Of a DNA stretch of 64,000 bases, positions 7,647-18,023 are shown in pieces. The position numbers were made by a program, and so were the translations under genes. Under the pieces are notes generated by a model. That model was not told the DNA's origin, did not search any database, and saw only the letters and a program-made list of their open reading frames with translations. Location of the stretch: NCBI GenBank assembly GCA_964404765.1, contig CAYOLL010000006.1, forward strand, positions 7,347 through 71,346. Reading direction: 5' to 3'. The stretch's first letter is position 1. Each line of letters begins with the position of its first letter. This DNA is from CAYOLL01 sp964404765 [NCBI: uncultured Gemmatimonadota bacterium]. Lineage in GTDB: Bacteria; 4572-55.

Positions 7647-10600
7647 CTATTGAAGCAATAATAACTGTCTTGTGATCTGCTGTCCGGCTGCCTGTAGCGC
7701 AAGCACATAAACACCGCTCGCTGCTTTTCCGTCCGCCGTGTCCCCTTGCCAAAATAATTGCTGATAGCCTGCCTCAAAAGTCTGCTCGCTGCATAATGTC
7801 TGCACTAATTGCCCGGCCACATTGTAAATGCTTAGGCTGACCGGCGCGGCTTGCGGCAGATAAAAGCGAATCGCCGTCACGTCACGAAAAGGGTTGGGCC
7901 AATTGGGATACAGCCGCAACGACGCCGGGGCCGCCGGTAAAGTCGTCTTATACGCAGCAATCGCTTCCGTCGAACCTACGATAAGCTTAAAAGCATATTC
8001 CTGCTCCGATGCTGCGACAAAGCGATAGGACGAAGCTGCCACAGGTGTGCGCAGCGCTTCGTCAATCAACAGCCAATCCATATTGACCGGCAAGTTCGGC
8101 GCAGCAAAATTTAGCGTCACTTCCCGTATTTGCGGGAAGTTGTGCCGGACAATCAGGCGAAACGTATCGGATCGGACAGGCGTTGCGTCTATCGCCAGTT
8201 TCCTGCCGGTGCGCTCAAAGTAAAGCTGCACGGCATTTTCCGGCGCAGTCGGCGGCTCGCTGACCGGCAGTCGGTCGCCTAAAACGGCAAAGTTCCAGTT
8301 GTCTTCGGTGTCGGCGGTCATGGCAGAAAACTGCAGAACGGTTTCATCCTCCGGACTTGCTTCAAAAGGGGGCAGATAGAAGCCCTTTGCTGAAGGTGTA
8401 CTACGCGCCGTCACTGCCCCGTCTATGGCGTGCGGCGGTAGTTCCAGCGTTACAGCGGTACTATTATTATTTCGCACAAAGTAGCCTTCCCATGGCTGCA
8501 GTTGTGTTGCCGGTTGATAGCCATTAGCAGTCCGGCCCCACAGCGCATTTTCTACGCCGGCGGGCAATGTCACCGTTGTCCAATCGATTGCAAACGCGAA
8601 TGGCGTGGCGACGATGTTCCAGCCGGGTTGCAAAACCAGCCGAAATGGTTCACCGGTAATTATCGACAGGCCACGCGCCGGCTGCGTATCCAATGCTCGT
8701 GTCAATTTATTGATCAGCCAATAACCGTGACCCGGCTCCAGACGCCAGCTATTTTCGGCATATTCGCGAACCTGGCCGGTCCATTGCCACAAGCGCCACT
8801 CGGTCGGATCGTATAAGCCGAATTCGTTGGAGAAGACAAAGCCGGCGTCGGTATTATCTAATTGCAGCGGCACGGAGATCAGCCGATAAGATTCGCTCGG
8901 TTGGGCGGCAGATCGACTGAGATTTAACACCTGCACCTGAATGATGTTGGGTCGGGCCGGGCTCGGCAACACGGTCAAATTGTCGGACGGATCAATGGCC
9001 TCGACATAATATTCCAGACCGCGCGCCGTTACGGCGTTGGCCGGAATTGTCCCGGCGTAGCGGTTGCCGCCGCTGTTGACCATCGTCTCTACGTCGTAGG
9101 CATTGCCGCCGCCCGGCCGATAGCGTACCCGCGCCGTTTGGATGGCCACATTATCGGTTGCCGTGGCTTCGATCCGCACCGGGTTGTTGTCCACAGCTAA
9201 GGAATTCGCCAGGCCGGACAGAACCGGCGGCGCGGTATCGCGGACACCCTGCCCGCGCAGCACAATGGTGACGAAGCTTCGATCCACGCTCAAACGCAAC
9301 GTGCCGGAGGCTAACCCGATTTGGGTCGGACTAAAGACGATCGCTAAATTTTCTCTTTCTAAGGACAACAACGTCAGCCCTTGAAACGGTGCAGCAAATC
9401 TAAAATTAAGCGTATTGCTGAACTCGTAGGCATGAATGGTCAACGGTGCGCCGCCAAAATTAAACAGCTCAATCGCCAAAGTATCGCGCGTTCCGACCGC
9501 GGCGTTGCCGAAGTCCGGCTCCTTCGGCGAATAGGCCAGTTGCCCGCCGCTAACGCCCCGTCCGCGCAAAACAACGGCCTGCGCCGGCCGTGCCGGATCG
9601 TTGGTCGTAAATTGGAGAATTTCGCTGTACTCGCGGGCTTCGGTCGGCGTAAAAATTACGTTCAGCGTGATTTGATTACCGGATGCAAGCGCCGCAGGCG
9701 GCCAATTCTGGATGACGGCGAATGCTGGCGGCAGTTGCAACGTCCCAAAAGTCAGCGTAGCCTGACCGTTGTTGCGAATCGTCAAATCACGGCTATTGGA
9801 CTGCGTCAGACCCACATCGCCAAAATCCAGGGCTATGGGCGAAACTTCCGCATGGGCGGCCAAACCTGTGCCGGTCATCGACACAATGTATGGATTGCGT
9901 TGCGGATCGTTGCTGAACAGGAACAACCGTCCGTTTTGCGCGCCTTCGGCAACAGGTTTAAATGTCAGTTGCAGTTGGGTCTGACTATTGGGCGGAATCG
10001 AAATCGGCGCGTTCAGGTTGACGCGGAAGGCCGGCTGATCGGTGACGGCGGCGTTAATTTCCAGACGGGCCGGACCGATGTTGCGAATCGTCAACGGCTG
10101 CGTCACGGAATCACCCATAGCAATCGAACCGAAAGCCAGCGAAGCGGCTGTATCCAGCAGCGGGGCAATGCCCGTGCCGGTTACCAGCGTGTTGACTTTG
10201 CCGTTGACCGCGTCGCTCTGGAGGGTCAGCAAGGCCGTCGCCGGGCCGATTTGGCGCGGGCTGAAGCGCACACCGACGCGCCGTTCCTCGCCGGGCGGCA
10301 CAATCAAAACATCGACCAAATCCGCGCTAAAGGCATTGTCGCTGCTGTCGATGTCATACACCAGCAGCTCGGCCTGACCGGTGTTAGTAATGGACAGCGG
10401 CAGGATGGCAGTCGAATCCAGCGGCACGTTACCAAAGTCAAGACGAGCGGCGGCGACAATAATCGGCGCCTGACCTCGTCCGATCAATTGAACTGTCGGA
10501 CGGGCACCTTTAAAATCGTCGCTGATGATCGTCAGCGTCGCGCGGGCTGTATCAACTGCCGTCGGCGTAAAAGTGACTTCTATCGTGCGCCGACTGTAAG

Positions 10601-12494
10601 CTTCAATGACCAGCGGCAGTGACGCAGCCGCTGTAAAAACCGGATTAGAAATAACAAGCTGGTTCACCGTCAAAGCGGCATTACCGGCGTTGCTGATCTC
10701 CAGCGTCTTTTTAAGCGTCCGGCCAAGACGCGCGCCGCCAAAATCTACCCGTAACGAATCAACTTTAATGTATGGCGCAACGCCGCGGCCATTGACTTCC
10801 AGCCGAAAATCACCTTGTGGATCATTACTTTGAATGCGAATTTCGCCGCTGATCAAACCGGTGTCAGCCGGAGCAAAAGTCAAACGAACAGCCTGGCGGC
10901 CATTGCGGAGCAGCGCCAAATCAGCATTGGGTGAAACGGTAAAGGCCGAATGGGTCGGGAGAATGCGATTAATCACCAAATCGGCCCCGCCAAAATCGCC
11001 GGCCGGATTGGAGATGAGAATTGTATCGGTCTTGGAGGTGTTCAGCAATTGATTCTTAAAGGTGTGGACTTCTTCGTTCAGCCACAAGTTTGGGTAAGGT
11101 TGGACGAGGCGCAGCGGGCGGGCAACGGTGGGGTTGATGGCGCGCAAACTGTCGCCGTTCAGCCAATGTACGTTGATCGCGCTGATGATGCTCTGCGAGG
11201 AGAGGCCGAACGATAGCGCCAAATCGTTTTGACCGTATAGCCCATTGTTACTGCTGACTTCGCGCTTTTGCGTCCCGCCAGGCGTTGTTACGTGTACATG
11301 CGCGCCGATGGCGTCGGATGAAGAACGCGTGCCAATCAATTCAATCCGTGTCCATTTGTTGAGGCTGGAAACATTGCGGAATAGTTGATAGCCGCTGTCG
11401 TTTACCAGAAACAAATCCGCGTCACCGTCACCGTCAAAGTCGGCAAAGGTGGCGTCGCGGGTCTGGCCGTCGACGTTCGGGCCGGCGGTAGTCGTGGCAT
11501 CGCTGAAGGTGTTGTTGGGGCTGTTGGCGTTGTTGCGATACAGCCTGTTGCCGCTGCTGCCGGTCACATACAGATCGAGCCAGCCGTCGGTGTTGTAGTC
11601 GCCCCAGGTGACGCCGCTGCTTTGGCCGGAGCGGGCCGTACCCGTCGCAGCCGCGACATCGGTAAAAGTGTAGTTGCCGTTGTTGCGATACAGGCTGTTG
11701 ACGCCGTCGCGGGCTACGTACAGGTCAAAGTCGCCGTCATTGTCATAATCGGCCCAGGCCGCCGCCCAATTAGAGGCTTCACTGTTCACACCTGCGCCGG
11801 GAGCAATGTCTGTAAAATTGCCGGAATTGTTGCGGTACAATAATGCAGGCGCCGGCAAAAGTGAACCGACATATAAATCCGGCTGCAAGTCCTCCACAAG
11901 ATCGGTAAAAGTTGCGCATATACCAAAAGCCTTATCGGTAATGCCTACGCTGTTGGACACGTTGGTAAACGTCCAATCACCGTTATTGCGGTAGAGCGCG
12001 CTGCCGGCGGCCGTGGTCAGGAAGATGTCAATATCGCCGTCGCGGTCGTAATCGCTCAGCGCGCGACCGCCAAAGCCGGTGTGGCTCAGCCCGGAAGCCG
12101 CGGTCATATCGACAAAGGGCGCGTTGCGGCGATTGCGCATCAGCTTAGTCTGGCCGGAGTTGTTGACGATCAGCAAATCCAAATCGCCATCATTATCAAA
12201 ATCGGCCCAGGACGCGCTCTTAGCGGCCAACCGCTCCCGATCCAGCCCAAATACGGCGGTAACATCTACAAAAAGGCCACTATCGTTACGAAACAGGCGA
12301 TTGCCGCTCAATCCGGCCACGAACAAATCCGGATCACCGTCGCGGTCAAAGTCGCCCCAGGCCGCGCCGTTGCCGTCACGGTTACCGCCCAGACCAACCG
12401 GCGTTGTCACGTCAACAAAGGTTTGGGCAAAAACGGGCGCCACACCGATAAGCAGGGCCGCAAGTATAATTAAGGATTTGCAAATTTTAGGCAT
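7647..12494 (-). CDS. Giant cell-surface protein: FG-GAP/VCBS, ASPIC-UnbV, choice-of-anchor-D repeats, type IX sorting domain
   Basis: This 1615-aa protein begins with a signal peptide (LIILAALLIGVAPVFAQ). Residues about 24-370 hold repeated FG-GAP/VCBS calcium-type motifs (DFDRDGDPDLFVAG, DFDNDGDLDLLIVN). An ASPIC/UnbV-like segment follows to about 460. Then come six or more choice-of-anchor-D (ASH-like) repeats with the phrase LDFGNV or equivalent, roughly 480-1080. An Ig-like region and a C-terminal Por sorting domain (about 1530-1615, LRLYPNWPNPF to the end) complete it. It is likely exported by a type IX system and attached to the surface. A near-identical piece of its tail is found at 1-75. 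Confidence 0.93.
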   Translation of the reverse strand: MPKICKSLIILAALLIGVAPVFAQTFVDVTTPVGLGGNRDGNGAAWGDFDRDGDPDLFVAGLSGNRLFRNDSGLFVDVTAVFGLDRERLAAKSASWADFDNDGDLDLLIVNNSGQTKLMRNRRNAPFVDMTAASGLSHTGFGGRALSDYDRDGDIDIFLTTAAGSALYRNNGDWTFTNVSNSVGITDKAFGICATFTDLVEDLQPDLYVGSLLPAPALLYRNNSGNFTDIAPGAGVNSEASNWAAAWADYDNDGDFDLYVARDGVNSLYRNNGNYTFTDVAAATGTARSGQSSGVTWGDYNTDGWLDLYVTGSSGNRLYRNNANSPNNTFSDATTTAGPNVDGQTRDATFADFDGDGDADLFLVNDSGYQLFRNVSSLNKWTRIELIGTRSSSDAIGAHVHVTTPGGTQKREVSSNNGLYGQNDLALSFGLSSQSIISAINVHWLNGDSLRAINPTVARPLRLVQPYPNLWLNEEVHTFKNQLLNTSKTDTILISNPAGDFGGADLVINRILPTHSAFTVSPNADLALLRNGRQAVRLTFAPADTGLISGEIRIQSNDPQGDFRLEVNGRGVAPYIKVDSLRVDFGGARLGRTLKKTLEISNAGNAALTVNQLVISNPVFTAAASLPLVIEAYSRRTIEVTFTPTAVDTARATLTIISDDFKGARPTVQLIGRGQAPIIVAAARLDFGNVPLDSTAILPLSITNTGQAELLVYDIDSSDNAFSADLVDVLIVPPGEERRVGVRFSPRQIGPATALLTLQSDAVNGKVNTLVTGTGIAPLLDTAASLAFGSIAMGDSVTQPLTIRNIGPARLEINAAVTDQPAFRVNLNAPISIPPNSQTQLQLTFKPVAEGAQNGRLFLFSNDPQRNPYIVSMTGTGLAAHAEVSPIALDFGDVGLTQSNSRDLTIRNNGQATLTFGTLQLPPAFAVIQNWPPAALASGNQITLNVIFTPTEAREYSEILQFTTNDPARPAQAVVLRGRGVSGGQLAYSPKEPDFGNAAVGTRDTLAIELFNFGGAPLTIHAYEFSNTLNFRFAAPFQGLTLLSLERENLAIVFSPTQIGLASGTLRLSVDRSFVTIVLRGQGVRDTAPPVLSGLANSLAVDNNPVRIEATATDNVAIQTARVRYRPGGGNAYDVETMVNSGGNRYAGTIPANAVTARGLEYYVEAIDPSDNLTVLPSPARPNIIQVQVLNLSRSAAQPSESYRLISVPLQLDNTDAGFVFSNEFGLYDPTEWRLWQWTGQVREYAENSWRLEPGHGYWLINKLTRALDTQPARGLSIITGEPFRLVLQPGWNIVATPFAFAIDWTTVTLPAGVENALWGRTANGYQPATQLQPWEGYFVRNNNSTAVTLELPPHAIDGAVTARSTPSAKGFYLPPFEASPEDETVLQFSAMTADTEDNWNFAVLGDRLPVSEPPTAPENAVQLYFERTGRKLAIDATPVRSDTFRLIVRHNFPQIREVTLNFAAPNLPVNMDWLLIDEALRTPVAASSYRFVAASEQEYAFKLIVGSTEAIAAYKTTLPAAPASLRLYPNWPNPFRDVTAIRFYLPQAAPVSLSIYNVAGQLVQTLCSEQTFEAGYQQLFWQGDTADGKAASGVYVLALQAAGQQITRQLLLLQ

Positions 12495-12568
12495 AAAACC
12501 TGTTTAGGTGAGATTAAAAACTTGGAAGGTTATTTGGCAGAAATCTGGGCATAGCCCGGCATCATCGG

Positions 12569-13027
12569 CTATTGGCCGGAAGTCATCTTATGCTTTTGAT
12601 ACATCTTATTTCCAAAATGCGCAATCAAAGCAATCCACATAATAATAGATAGAATCAGCGCCCAGCGGTTCTTTTCCGTGTCCCACAAGCCCAGCAAATA
12701 TAGTGAGAGCGCTATTTGAATCATCAAATAGGACGGGCTGAACATGCGTTTAATAAAGCCAACCTTCGCCGGCTTTTCGGCTGATTTGGGGGTCAAGGCG
12801 AACATACTTGCCGCCTTGACTTGCTGCTGAGACTTTAACGCAATGGCGTCGTCGGGGTGCGCTTCCAGATAGAGCCGGTATTGGCGGGCGGCATAATCCA
12901 ACAGTTGTTGCTTTTGGCAAAAATAGATAAAGCGCTCATGCGCCTGATAATCACCAAAATTGGTCTGGAGTTGCTGCCACATCTGCACAGCGCGGCCAGT
13001 CGCCGGGTTAGAATTTTTTTCGGTCAC
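12569..13027 (-). CDS. Small membrane protein of unknown function, last gene of the spoVR-prkA cluster
   Basis: A 152-aa protein starting at GTG with ribosome-binding site AAGGAACCTGCC. The N-terminal half is soluble and looks like one or two degenerate TPR helices (residues about 10-65, YAARQYRLYLEAHPDDAIAL). The C-terminal half has two hydrophobic helices (about 98-115 and 122-140). It lies 27 nt after prkA on the same strand, so co-transcription is likely. I do not recognise a family. Confidence 0.7.
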   Translation of the reverse strand: MTEKNSNPATGRAVQMWQQLQTNFGDYQAHERFIYFCQKQQLLDYAARQYRLYLEAHPDDAIALKSQQQVKAASMFALTPKSAEKPAKVGFIKRMFSPSYLMIQIALSLYLLGLWDTEKNRWALILSIIMWIALIAHFGNKMYQKHKMTSGQ

Positions 13028-13054
13028 GGCAGGTTCCTTGATATTCTTGATATT

Positions 13055-15349
13055 TTAAGCGCGCCCAAATTTACGAGCCAAATCCTGATCTATCACATAG
13101 ATACAGGCCTCGCGGGCGCCTTGTTCGGTATATTCGCATTTGGCGCACAGATTATTCAGCAAAAATTCCACATCCTCGCGAATCCGTTTGTCATACGTTT
13201 TATAATCTTCCGTGTCGTAATCTTTAATAGCGCGGCGGAAGTTTTCATTGTCCAGGAACGGGTCGAGCACTTTTTCCTTTAAATTATAGACATAGCGCTC
13301 ATATAACGATCTGTAGAGCGCGGTTTGCGGCAAGCTTTTGTTTTCAACCATTAATTCCTGAGTCAGCGTTGAGCTTGTATATTCTTTTTGGGTATCTTTA
13401 CGAAAAGCCAGACGCTTGTTCCGGTCGATTTTATTGCCGCCCAATAAGCGGGTCTCAATCCCTTCCAGGAAGATGTCGGAAATCTCAAGTCGGTCACCGG
13501 TATAATGGCAGGTCACCGTCGTACCCGTCTCAAAATTAACGGCAAATATATAGTTCTGAATATCTTTGGCAATCTGATCTTCATTATAATAATACAACGA
13601 TTCCTTGACTTCCTGCAACACCGTATAGTCGTACATCTGGACCAGCGAATCAAGAAAGCCCTGCGGTACCGACTCACTCAGGTCTTTGCGTATCCGTGTA
13701 AAAAACTGATACAACATCGACATTGTAATCAACTTATCACCACGGGCATGCATCGAGTAAAATTGGTTAAAAACCTTGATCGCATCCCGTCCGGAAAAAC
13801 CGGCGCGCCCTTCCTGCTCCGACTCGCCGATAATGCGCCGCCGCCGTTTAGCGGTAAACCGCTTGCGATCATCTTCACTTAGCCAGGCCGGAATCACGCC
13901 GCGATAGATTTCCATCTTTAGCAGTTGCAAATTCTTGTCGCAATAAAGCTTGTACTTGTTGGGATCGCCGATCCATTCCAGACAAGCTTCCGAGCGCGGG
14001 CTTAAGCGGGTTGCGATGATAATGCGGGCAAAATTATGCAGGACGCGCGGCAAAAAGTTACCGTCAATCTGCCGGCCAAACACATTACGATAGATTTCGA
14101 CTTCCGTATTCATATCCAATACGTAGGAAACGCTGATATATTCGATCCGATCCTGAAATGACTGAAAATCCTGAACATTCTTTTTATCTTCCGGATTCAT
14201 CAAGGCAATAAACAACGAATTGACGTTTTCTTCGATGTCCTTGACTTTATGCACACCCTCGCTGATAATATTGTGCAGTTCGATCAGGCGCTCCACATTG
14301 TGGGATTTGATATCCATCAGCGCATAAATACCATTGTTGGTCATGGCATAGCGCGAGTAGAGATATTTGACCAAATTGCTGTCATGAAACAGACCATTAA
14401 TCCGATTTTGCAGCATCGTGTTATCCAGAACATCGTCGCCGGTCGGCTTATCACCCGGATTAAAAACGCTGATACCCTGACTTAAGCGCCGGTTAAACCG
14501 ATACGGCCGGACATAGACCGCTTTTAGCACCTCGGCCGGATTGCCCAGCTTGCGCAATAACGCGTCGTACATGGAACTGCAAATCGTGCAGGGCTTGTTA
14601 TGAAATAGCCAATCGTATTCCTTGTTGACTAAAACTTTCCATTTAAATTCCGTATTATCAAATAGTTGATCCAAAAACGAACGCCGGATAGCCTTGGGAA
14701 TAATCAAAATCGGATGGTCATGACTGGGACACGGCACATCAAAATAATCTTCACCGATAAAGGGCGCAAAGTGCTCGCGTGGAATATTATCGGACGAAAT
14801 ACCGTCGCGAATGCGACTGGAAGATTTAACCAGAGAGCCACTGGCAGGTTGATAATCACGAAATTTGGTCAAAATCTTTTTATCCATCCGCCAGACAATT
14901 TCATATAAAATGCCGTCCTCGGTATGGGTATATTCCTCAAATTTGGCCAGCAAATTGTTTAAAAATGTGCTCTTACCACTGCCGTGCGGACCTTCAAAAA
15001 TATAAATCTTGTTTTGCTGGGCGCCTTGTTTAAGCGCTTCCACATGGTTTATCAAACGATTGGCAAAAAGCCGGTCAGCAAAAAACGGATTGTCCGACCC
15101 GTCAACAAACAAGCGCTGAAAGTTGTAATTGACAAAATGGATGGATTCCGGATCGTTGGGATATTCGTCATGGCCACCGCCCACATAAAACTTCATCATA
15201 TCATGAAACAATTGGAAGACATTTCGCAACGCCTGCAACGGCCCGGTGACTACCTTTTCAAGATAAATATCAAACGGCATGGGGTAGCGTTGCTCAAGCT
15301 CATCGCCAATTTTATTCATTTGCGCATAGGCGTTTTTAATGTTTTCCAT
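13055..15349 (-). CDS. prkA: PrkA-type AAA+ serine protein kinase, long form
   Basis: This 764-aa protein is longer than E. coli YeaG (about 640 aa). The Walker A motif GPHGSGKST is at 120-128 in an AAA+ domain typical of PrkA, followed by the C-terminal kinase-like region. A CTICSS segment and a late CAKCEY segment add cysteines that could bind metal. The ribosome-binding site AAAAGGAAATTT precedes the ATG. In proteobacteria prkA sits with yeaH (DUF444) and spoVR in a stress and starvation operon; here it is with spoVR but a Uma2-like gene takes the middle position. Confidence 0.9.
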   Translation of the reverse strand: MENIKNAYAQMNKIGDELEQRYPMPFDIYLEKVVTGPLQALRNVFQLFHDMMKFYVGGGHDEYPNDPESIHFVNYNFQRLFVDGSDNPFFADRLFANRLINHVEALKQGAQQNKIYIFEGPHGSGKSTFLNNLLAKFEEYTHTEDGILYEIVWRMDKKILTKFRDYQPASGSLVKSSSRIRDGISSDNIPREHFAPFIGEDYFDVPCPSHDHPILIIPKAIRRSFLDQLFDNTEFKWKVLVNKEYDWLFHNKPCTICSSMYDALLRKLGNPAEVLKAVYVRPYRFNRRLSQGISVFNPGDKPTGDDVLDNTMLQNRINGLFHDSNLVKYLYSRYAMTNNGIYALMDIKSHNVERLIELHNIISEGVHKVKDIEENVNSLFIALMNPEDKKNVQDFQSFQDRIEYISVSYVLDMNTEVEIYRNVFGRQIDGNFLPRVLHNFARIIIATRLSPRSEACLEWIGDPNKYKLYCDKNLQLLKMEIYRGVIPAWLSEDDRKRFTAKRRRRIIGESEQEGRAGFSGRDAIKVFNQFYSMHARGDKLITMSMLYQFFTRIRKDLSESVPQGFLDSLVQMYDYTVLQEVKESLYYYNEDQIAKDIQNYIFAVNFETGTTVTCHYTGDRLEISDIFLEGIETRLLGGNKIDRNKRLAFRKDTQKEYTSSTLTQELMVENKSLPQTALYRSLYERYVYNLKEKVLDPFLDNENFRRAIKDYDTEDYKTYDKRIREDVEFLLNNLCAKCEYTEQGAREACIYVIDQDLARKFGRA

Positions 15350-15413
15350 TTAGTAAATTTCCTTTTCAACGGTAAATGATGCGCCTTTTGTGGCAGATGG
15401 CGCCCAACTCGGA

Positions 15414-16223
15414 TTAAGCTTCCGGCACAATGCCGGCGGCACGGAGTTGCGCGGCCAGTCGTTCCGACCGGCTTTTTTCATTATTGGCGCGGGTTTTCTC
15501 TTCTTCCGCACGGGCGCTCTCTTTTTCAGCGCGGGCCTTTTCTTTTTCGGCGCGAACCCTTTCTTTCCGGGCCAGCTTTTTTTCTTGGATGGCCAGCTCT
15601 TCGCCGGTCAAGAGCAGATTTCCGTCCAGATCGCACCAGCGCAGCCATTCATCGGATGTATTTTCGAATTTGCCGCTCCACAAGGTTAAGCCCAATCCGA
15701 TATTACGCAAAAACATATCATTGTACGGGACGTAAACGCCGAATTGCAAACCGTAAACCGTCACTTTCTCATCCTGAATCAACAAACCCGGATCGTATAT
15801 AACATAATAGGCCACGCCGATTTGACAATATTCCCGCAGCTTATGGCCGGTCTCACCGCCTTCACGGTTAGACACGATTTCAACCGCAACTTCGGGCGGT
15901 TTGCCAAACTCCCAGAGCATGTATGATCGGTGGCGTTTCTCGTGCCAATTCGGCGCGGGTTGTGTATCCAGACTGACAAACAAGTCCGGTACAACCGGCG
16001 GTTGTTTAACGGCCCGGTAGATCGCCACATTGGTCGCCGCAATAAAAGGGCGTCCAACCGGCCAGGAGGCATACAAAGCGTTGGACAGCAAACGTTGCTG
16101 CTTTTCGGAGTACATATTATCCACAGGTGTGTCGTCCTCCGTTATCAAATGGTTAATATCCGGCGCTTCCACGTCATCGGTTGAAATACGGCTGGCCTGA
16201 TATTCCGCGGCTTCCTGTTCCAT
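15414..16223 (-). CDS. Uma2 family (DUF820) PD-(D/E)XK nuclease-like protein with a charged coiled-coil tail
   Basis: A 269-aa protein. The core (about 50-190) has the Uma2 pattern: PDLFVSLD, then VAVEIVSNREGGETGHKLREY, then GVAYYVIYDPG, which carries Asp, Glu and Lys positions of a restriction-like nuclease fold. Residues about 208-265 form a highly charged repeat of KARAEKESARAEEE type, which predicts a long helix. The biochemical role of Uma2 proteins is not settled. The gene sits 19 nt after spoVR and 64 nt before prkA, which is an unexpected location. Confidence 0.85.
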   Translation of the reverse strand: MEQEAAEYQASRISTDDVEAPDINHLITEDDTPVDNMYSEKQQRLLSNALYASWPVGRPFIAATNVAIYRAVKQPPVVPDLFVSLDTQPAPNWHEKRHRSYMLWEFGKPPEVAVEIVSNREGGETGHKLREYCQIGVAYYVIYDPGLLIQDEKVTVYGLQFGVYVPYNDMFLRNIGLGLTLWSGKFENTSDEWLRWCDLDGNLLLTGEELAIQEKKLARKERVRAEKEKARAEKESARAEEEKTRANNEKSRSERLAAQLRAAGIVPEA

Positions 16224-16242
16224 AAGCTAACTCCTTTTCCGG

Positions 16243-17859
16243 TCATACATTCGTCTTCGACAGACGCTTGTTTTCCATCGTATACAGCACACGCTGCCAT
16301 TCTACATCGGTCACCGTATCGGCATCATCTTCGTCAGTGCTGATGGAGGTGACCTCGCTGGTTTCCAGTTTAACGGGACCGCCCCACAGATATTCCAGAC
16401 CGAGCATCGTGTTGGCAATAAATTCAGTTACCAACGGTTTGCCCTCAAAACGATGGTCCAGGTAAAGCGTCTTGCCCTTAGACTTGGCGGCATTGATTTC
16501 AATAAACGGCGGATGATACAGGGAATCATACAACATATCTTTGTAGTCGTCGGCCCGTCGGCTTTTGACGTAATATTGCCAAACCATGCGGTCTTTATCC
16601 AGACGGCGACCGGCAACAAATAAATTATTGCGCGTGACAAAATCCTGATCCACAAACGTATTAATAAACGTAAAATCGCAAAAATTTTCCCGGACTTTAA
16701 AGATATACTCGCGGCCCTTGGCAGTTTCGCCGTTGTATTGCTCGCGCGCTTCGGCATCCTGCAGCCGGCGGAACGCAATCGAATACTTGCCTTTATTGGC
16801 CATCTCTTCCAAAAAGTAAAACAGTCGCATCCCCAACGCGTATGGATTCAAGCCAACCCGTGGCATGGACGTAACGCCGGCATTCACTCGGGCAAACTCC
16901 ACTTCGTGACCATTGATGCGATCATCTTTCAAAAACAAGGTTTCGTGCCAATAGCTGGCCCAGCCTTCATTCATAATTTTGGTGCGAATTTGCGGCTGAA
17001 AAAATAAAGATGTTTTGCGGACGACCTGAATCACCGAACTCATCCACTTGTTCTCTTCTTTATTGAGAAACTCGGAGTTTTCGATTAAAAACGCCATCAA
17101 ATCCATTGGTTTGCGCTTGGCCGTTTCAACGTGCTTCTTAAAAAAAGCGGCAAATTCCGGATATTTCTTGTCCGCTTCAGAAAAAAAAGTTTGTTCGCCC
17201 ATATCGCCATATTGACTCATGGCGCTGTTGTAGCGCTCGATTTCCTTAACATACTCGTTGATATTGACGTTCTTGACCGATTGCAGAAAAACATCAAAGT
17301 AGAAGTTGAGCCGCCGGGAACGGGAGGTTGAATCCGGCTCGTTCAGCCGGGCCAACTCCTCGTGATAGCCGACCAGGTTGTCGATGCTGCGGGCAAATTC
17401 GATGACATAATCCACCCACCGGCCTTTTTCCGAGCGCAGCCTGGCGATCAGCCGCTTATCCGACAGCGCCTGCCCCGTAAAATCATAATCCCAGGTATTG
17501 CGGAAGTAGAGATTGTTCTGGAAAAAATCAATATGGCCGATGACATGATAAAAAATCATGACATTCAGCCAATCCGGGTTGTTGTCGTTATAAAAGGAAA
17601 TGGCCGGGCGGGTGTTGATCACGGTTTCATACGGGTTGCCGGGATAAAGTTCGTACTTGCCCTTTTCCCGCAGCACCTCCACATCGTGCACCCAATAATC
17701 GTAGAGCGTGGGAATCATCACCTTGGGCGAAAGCTCCAGCAAGTCGCGGTTGGTGACGATATACTCCAGCGTCTCGTTTTCAAAGCGCAACCCTTCGGAA
17801 CGGGCGCGCTCCTTGCAGCCTTCCATGATTCGCTTGGTGTGTTGATCGATCAATTCCAT
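16243..17859 (-). CDS. spoVR: SpoVR family protein
   Basis: About 538 aa from the ATG at 17859; a GTG two codons upstream is possible. It matches the SpoVR family along its length: N-terminal FENETLEYIVTNRDLLELSPKVMIPTLYDYW in pieces, central TKIMNEGWASYWHE, and GVTSMPRVGLNPYALGMRLF. The HxxxE-like element in MNEGWASYWHETL is conserved in the family. In Bacillus the family is linked to spore cortex, and elsewhere it accompanies prkA. It is first in the spoVR-Uma2-prkA-membrane-protein unit. Confidence 0.92.
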   Translation of the reverse strand: MELIDQHTKRIMEGCKERARSEGLRFENETLEYIVTNRDLLELSPKVMIPTLYDYWVHDVEVLREKGKYELYPGNPYETVINTRPAISFYNDNNPDWLNVMIFYHVIGHIDFFQNNLYFRNTWDYDFTGQALSDKRLIARLRSEKGRWVDYVIEFARSIDNLVGYHEELARLNEPDSTSRSRRLNFYFDVFLQSVKNVNINEYVKEIERYNSAMSQYGDMGEQTFFSEADKKYPEFAAFFKKHVETAKRKPMDLMAFLIENSEFLNKEENKWMSSVIQVVRKTSLFFQPQIRTKIMNEGWASYWHETLFLKDDRINGHEVEFARVNAGVTSMPRVGLNPYALGMRLFYFLEEMANKGKYSIAFRRLQDAEAREQYNGETAKGREYIFKVRENFCDFTFINTFVDQDFVTRNNLFVAGRRLDKDRMVWQYYVKSRRADDYKDMLYDSLYHPPFIEINAAKSKGKTLYLDHRFEGKPLVTEFIANTMLGLEYLWGGPVKLETSEVTSISTDEDDADTVTDVEWQRVLYTMENKRLSKTNV

Positions 17860-18023
17860 AGGCACGTCCGGTTATGCTTTTATAGGTGGAAGAACATGAC
17901 ATTTCCGCGCTATCTATAATTAACGATCTTTTTTTTATTACGCAATTAAAACTTCAAAGTTCAATGTCGCGCCTATCCTGGATTATTCACCAGGTACACC
18001 ACGAAGAAAGGAAGTTTGTTCAT

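Noticed and set aside
9381-10622. 413-aa open frame on the + strand opposite the giant surface protein gene
   Set aside because: It is antisense to a well-supported gene, rich in Arg and Gln with no domain, and its openness follows from the codon bias of the real gene. The same holds for frames at 47240-48079, 46214-46966 and 26655-27422.
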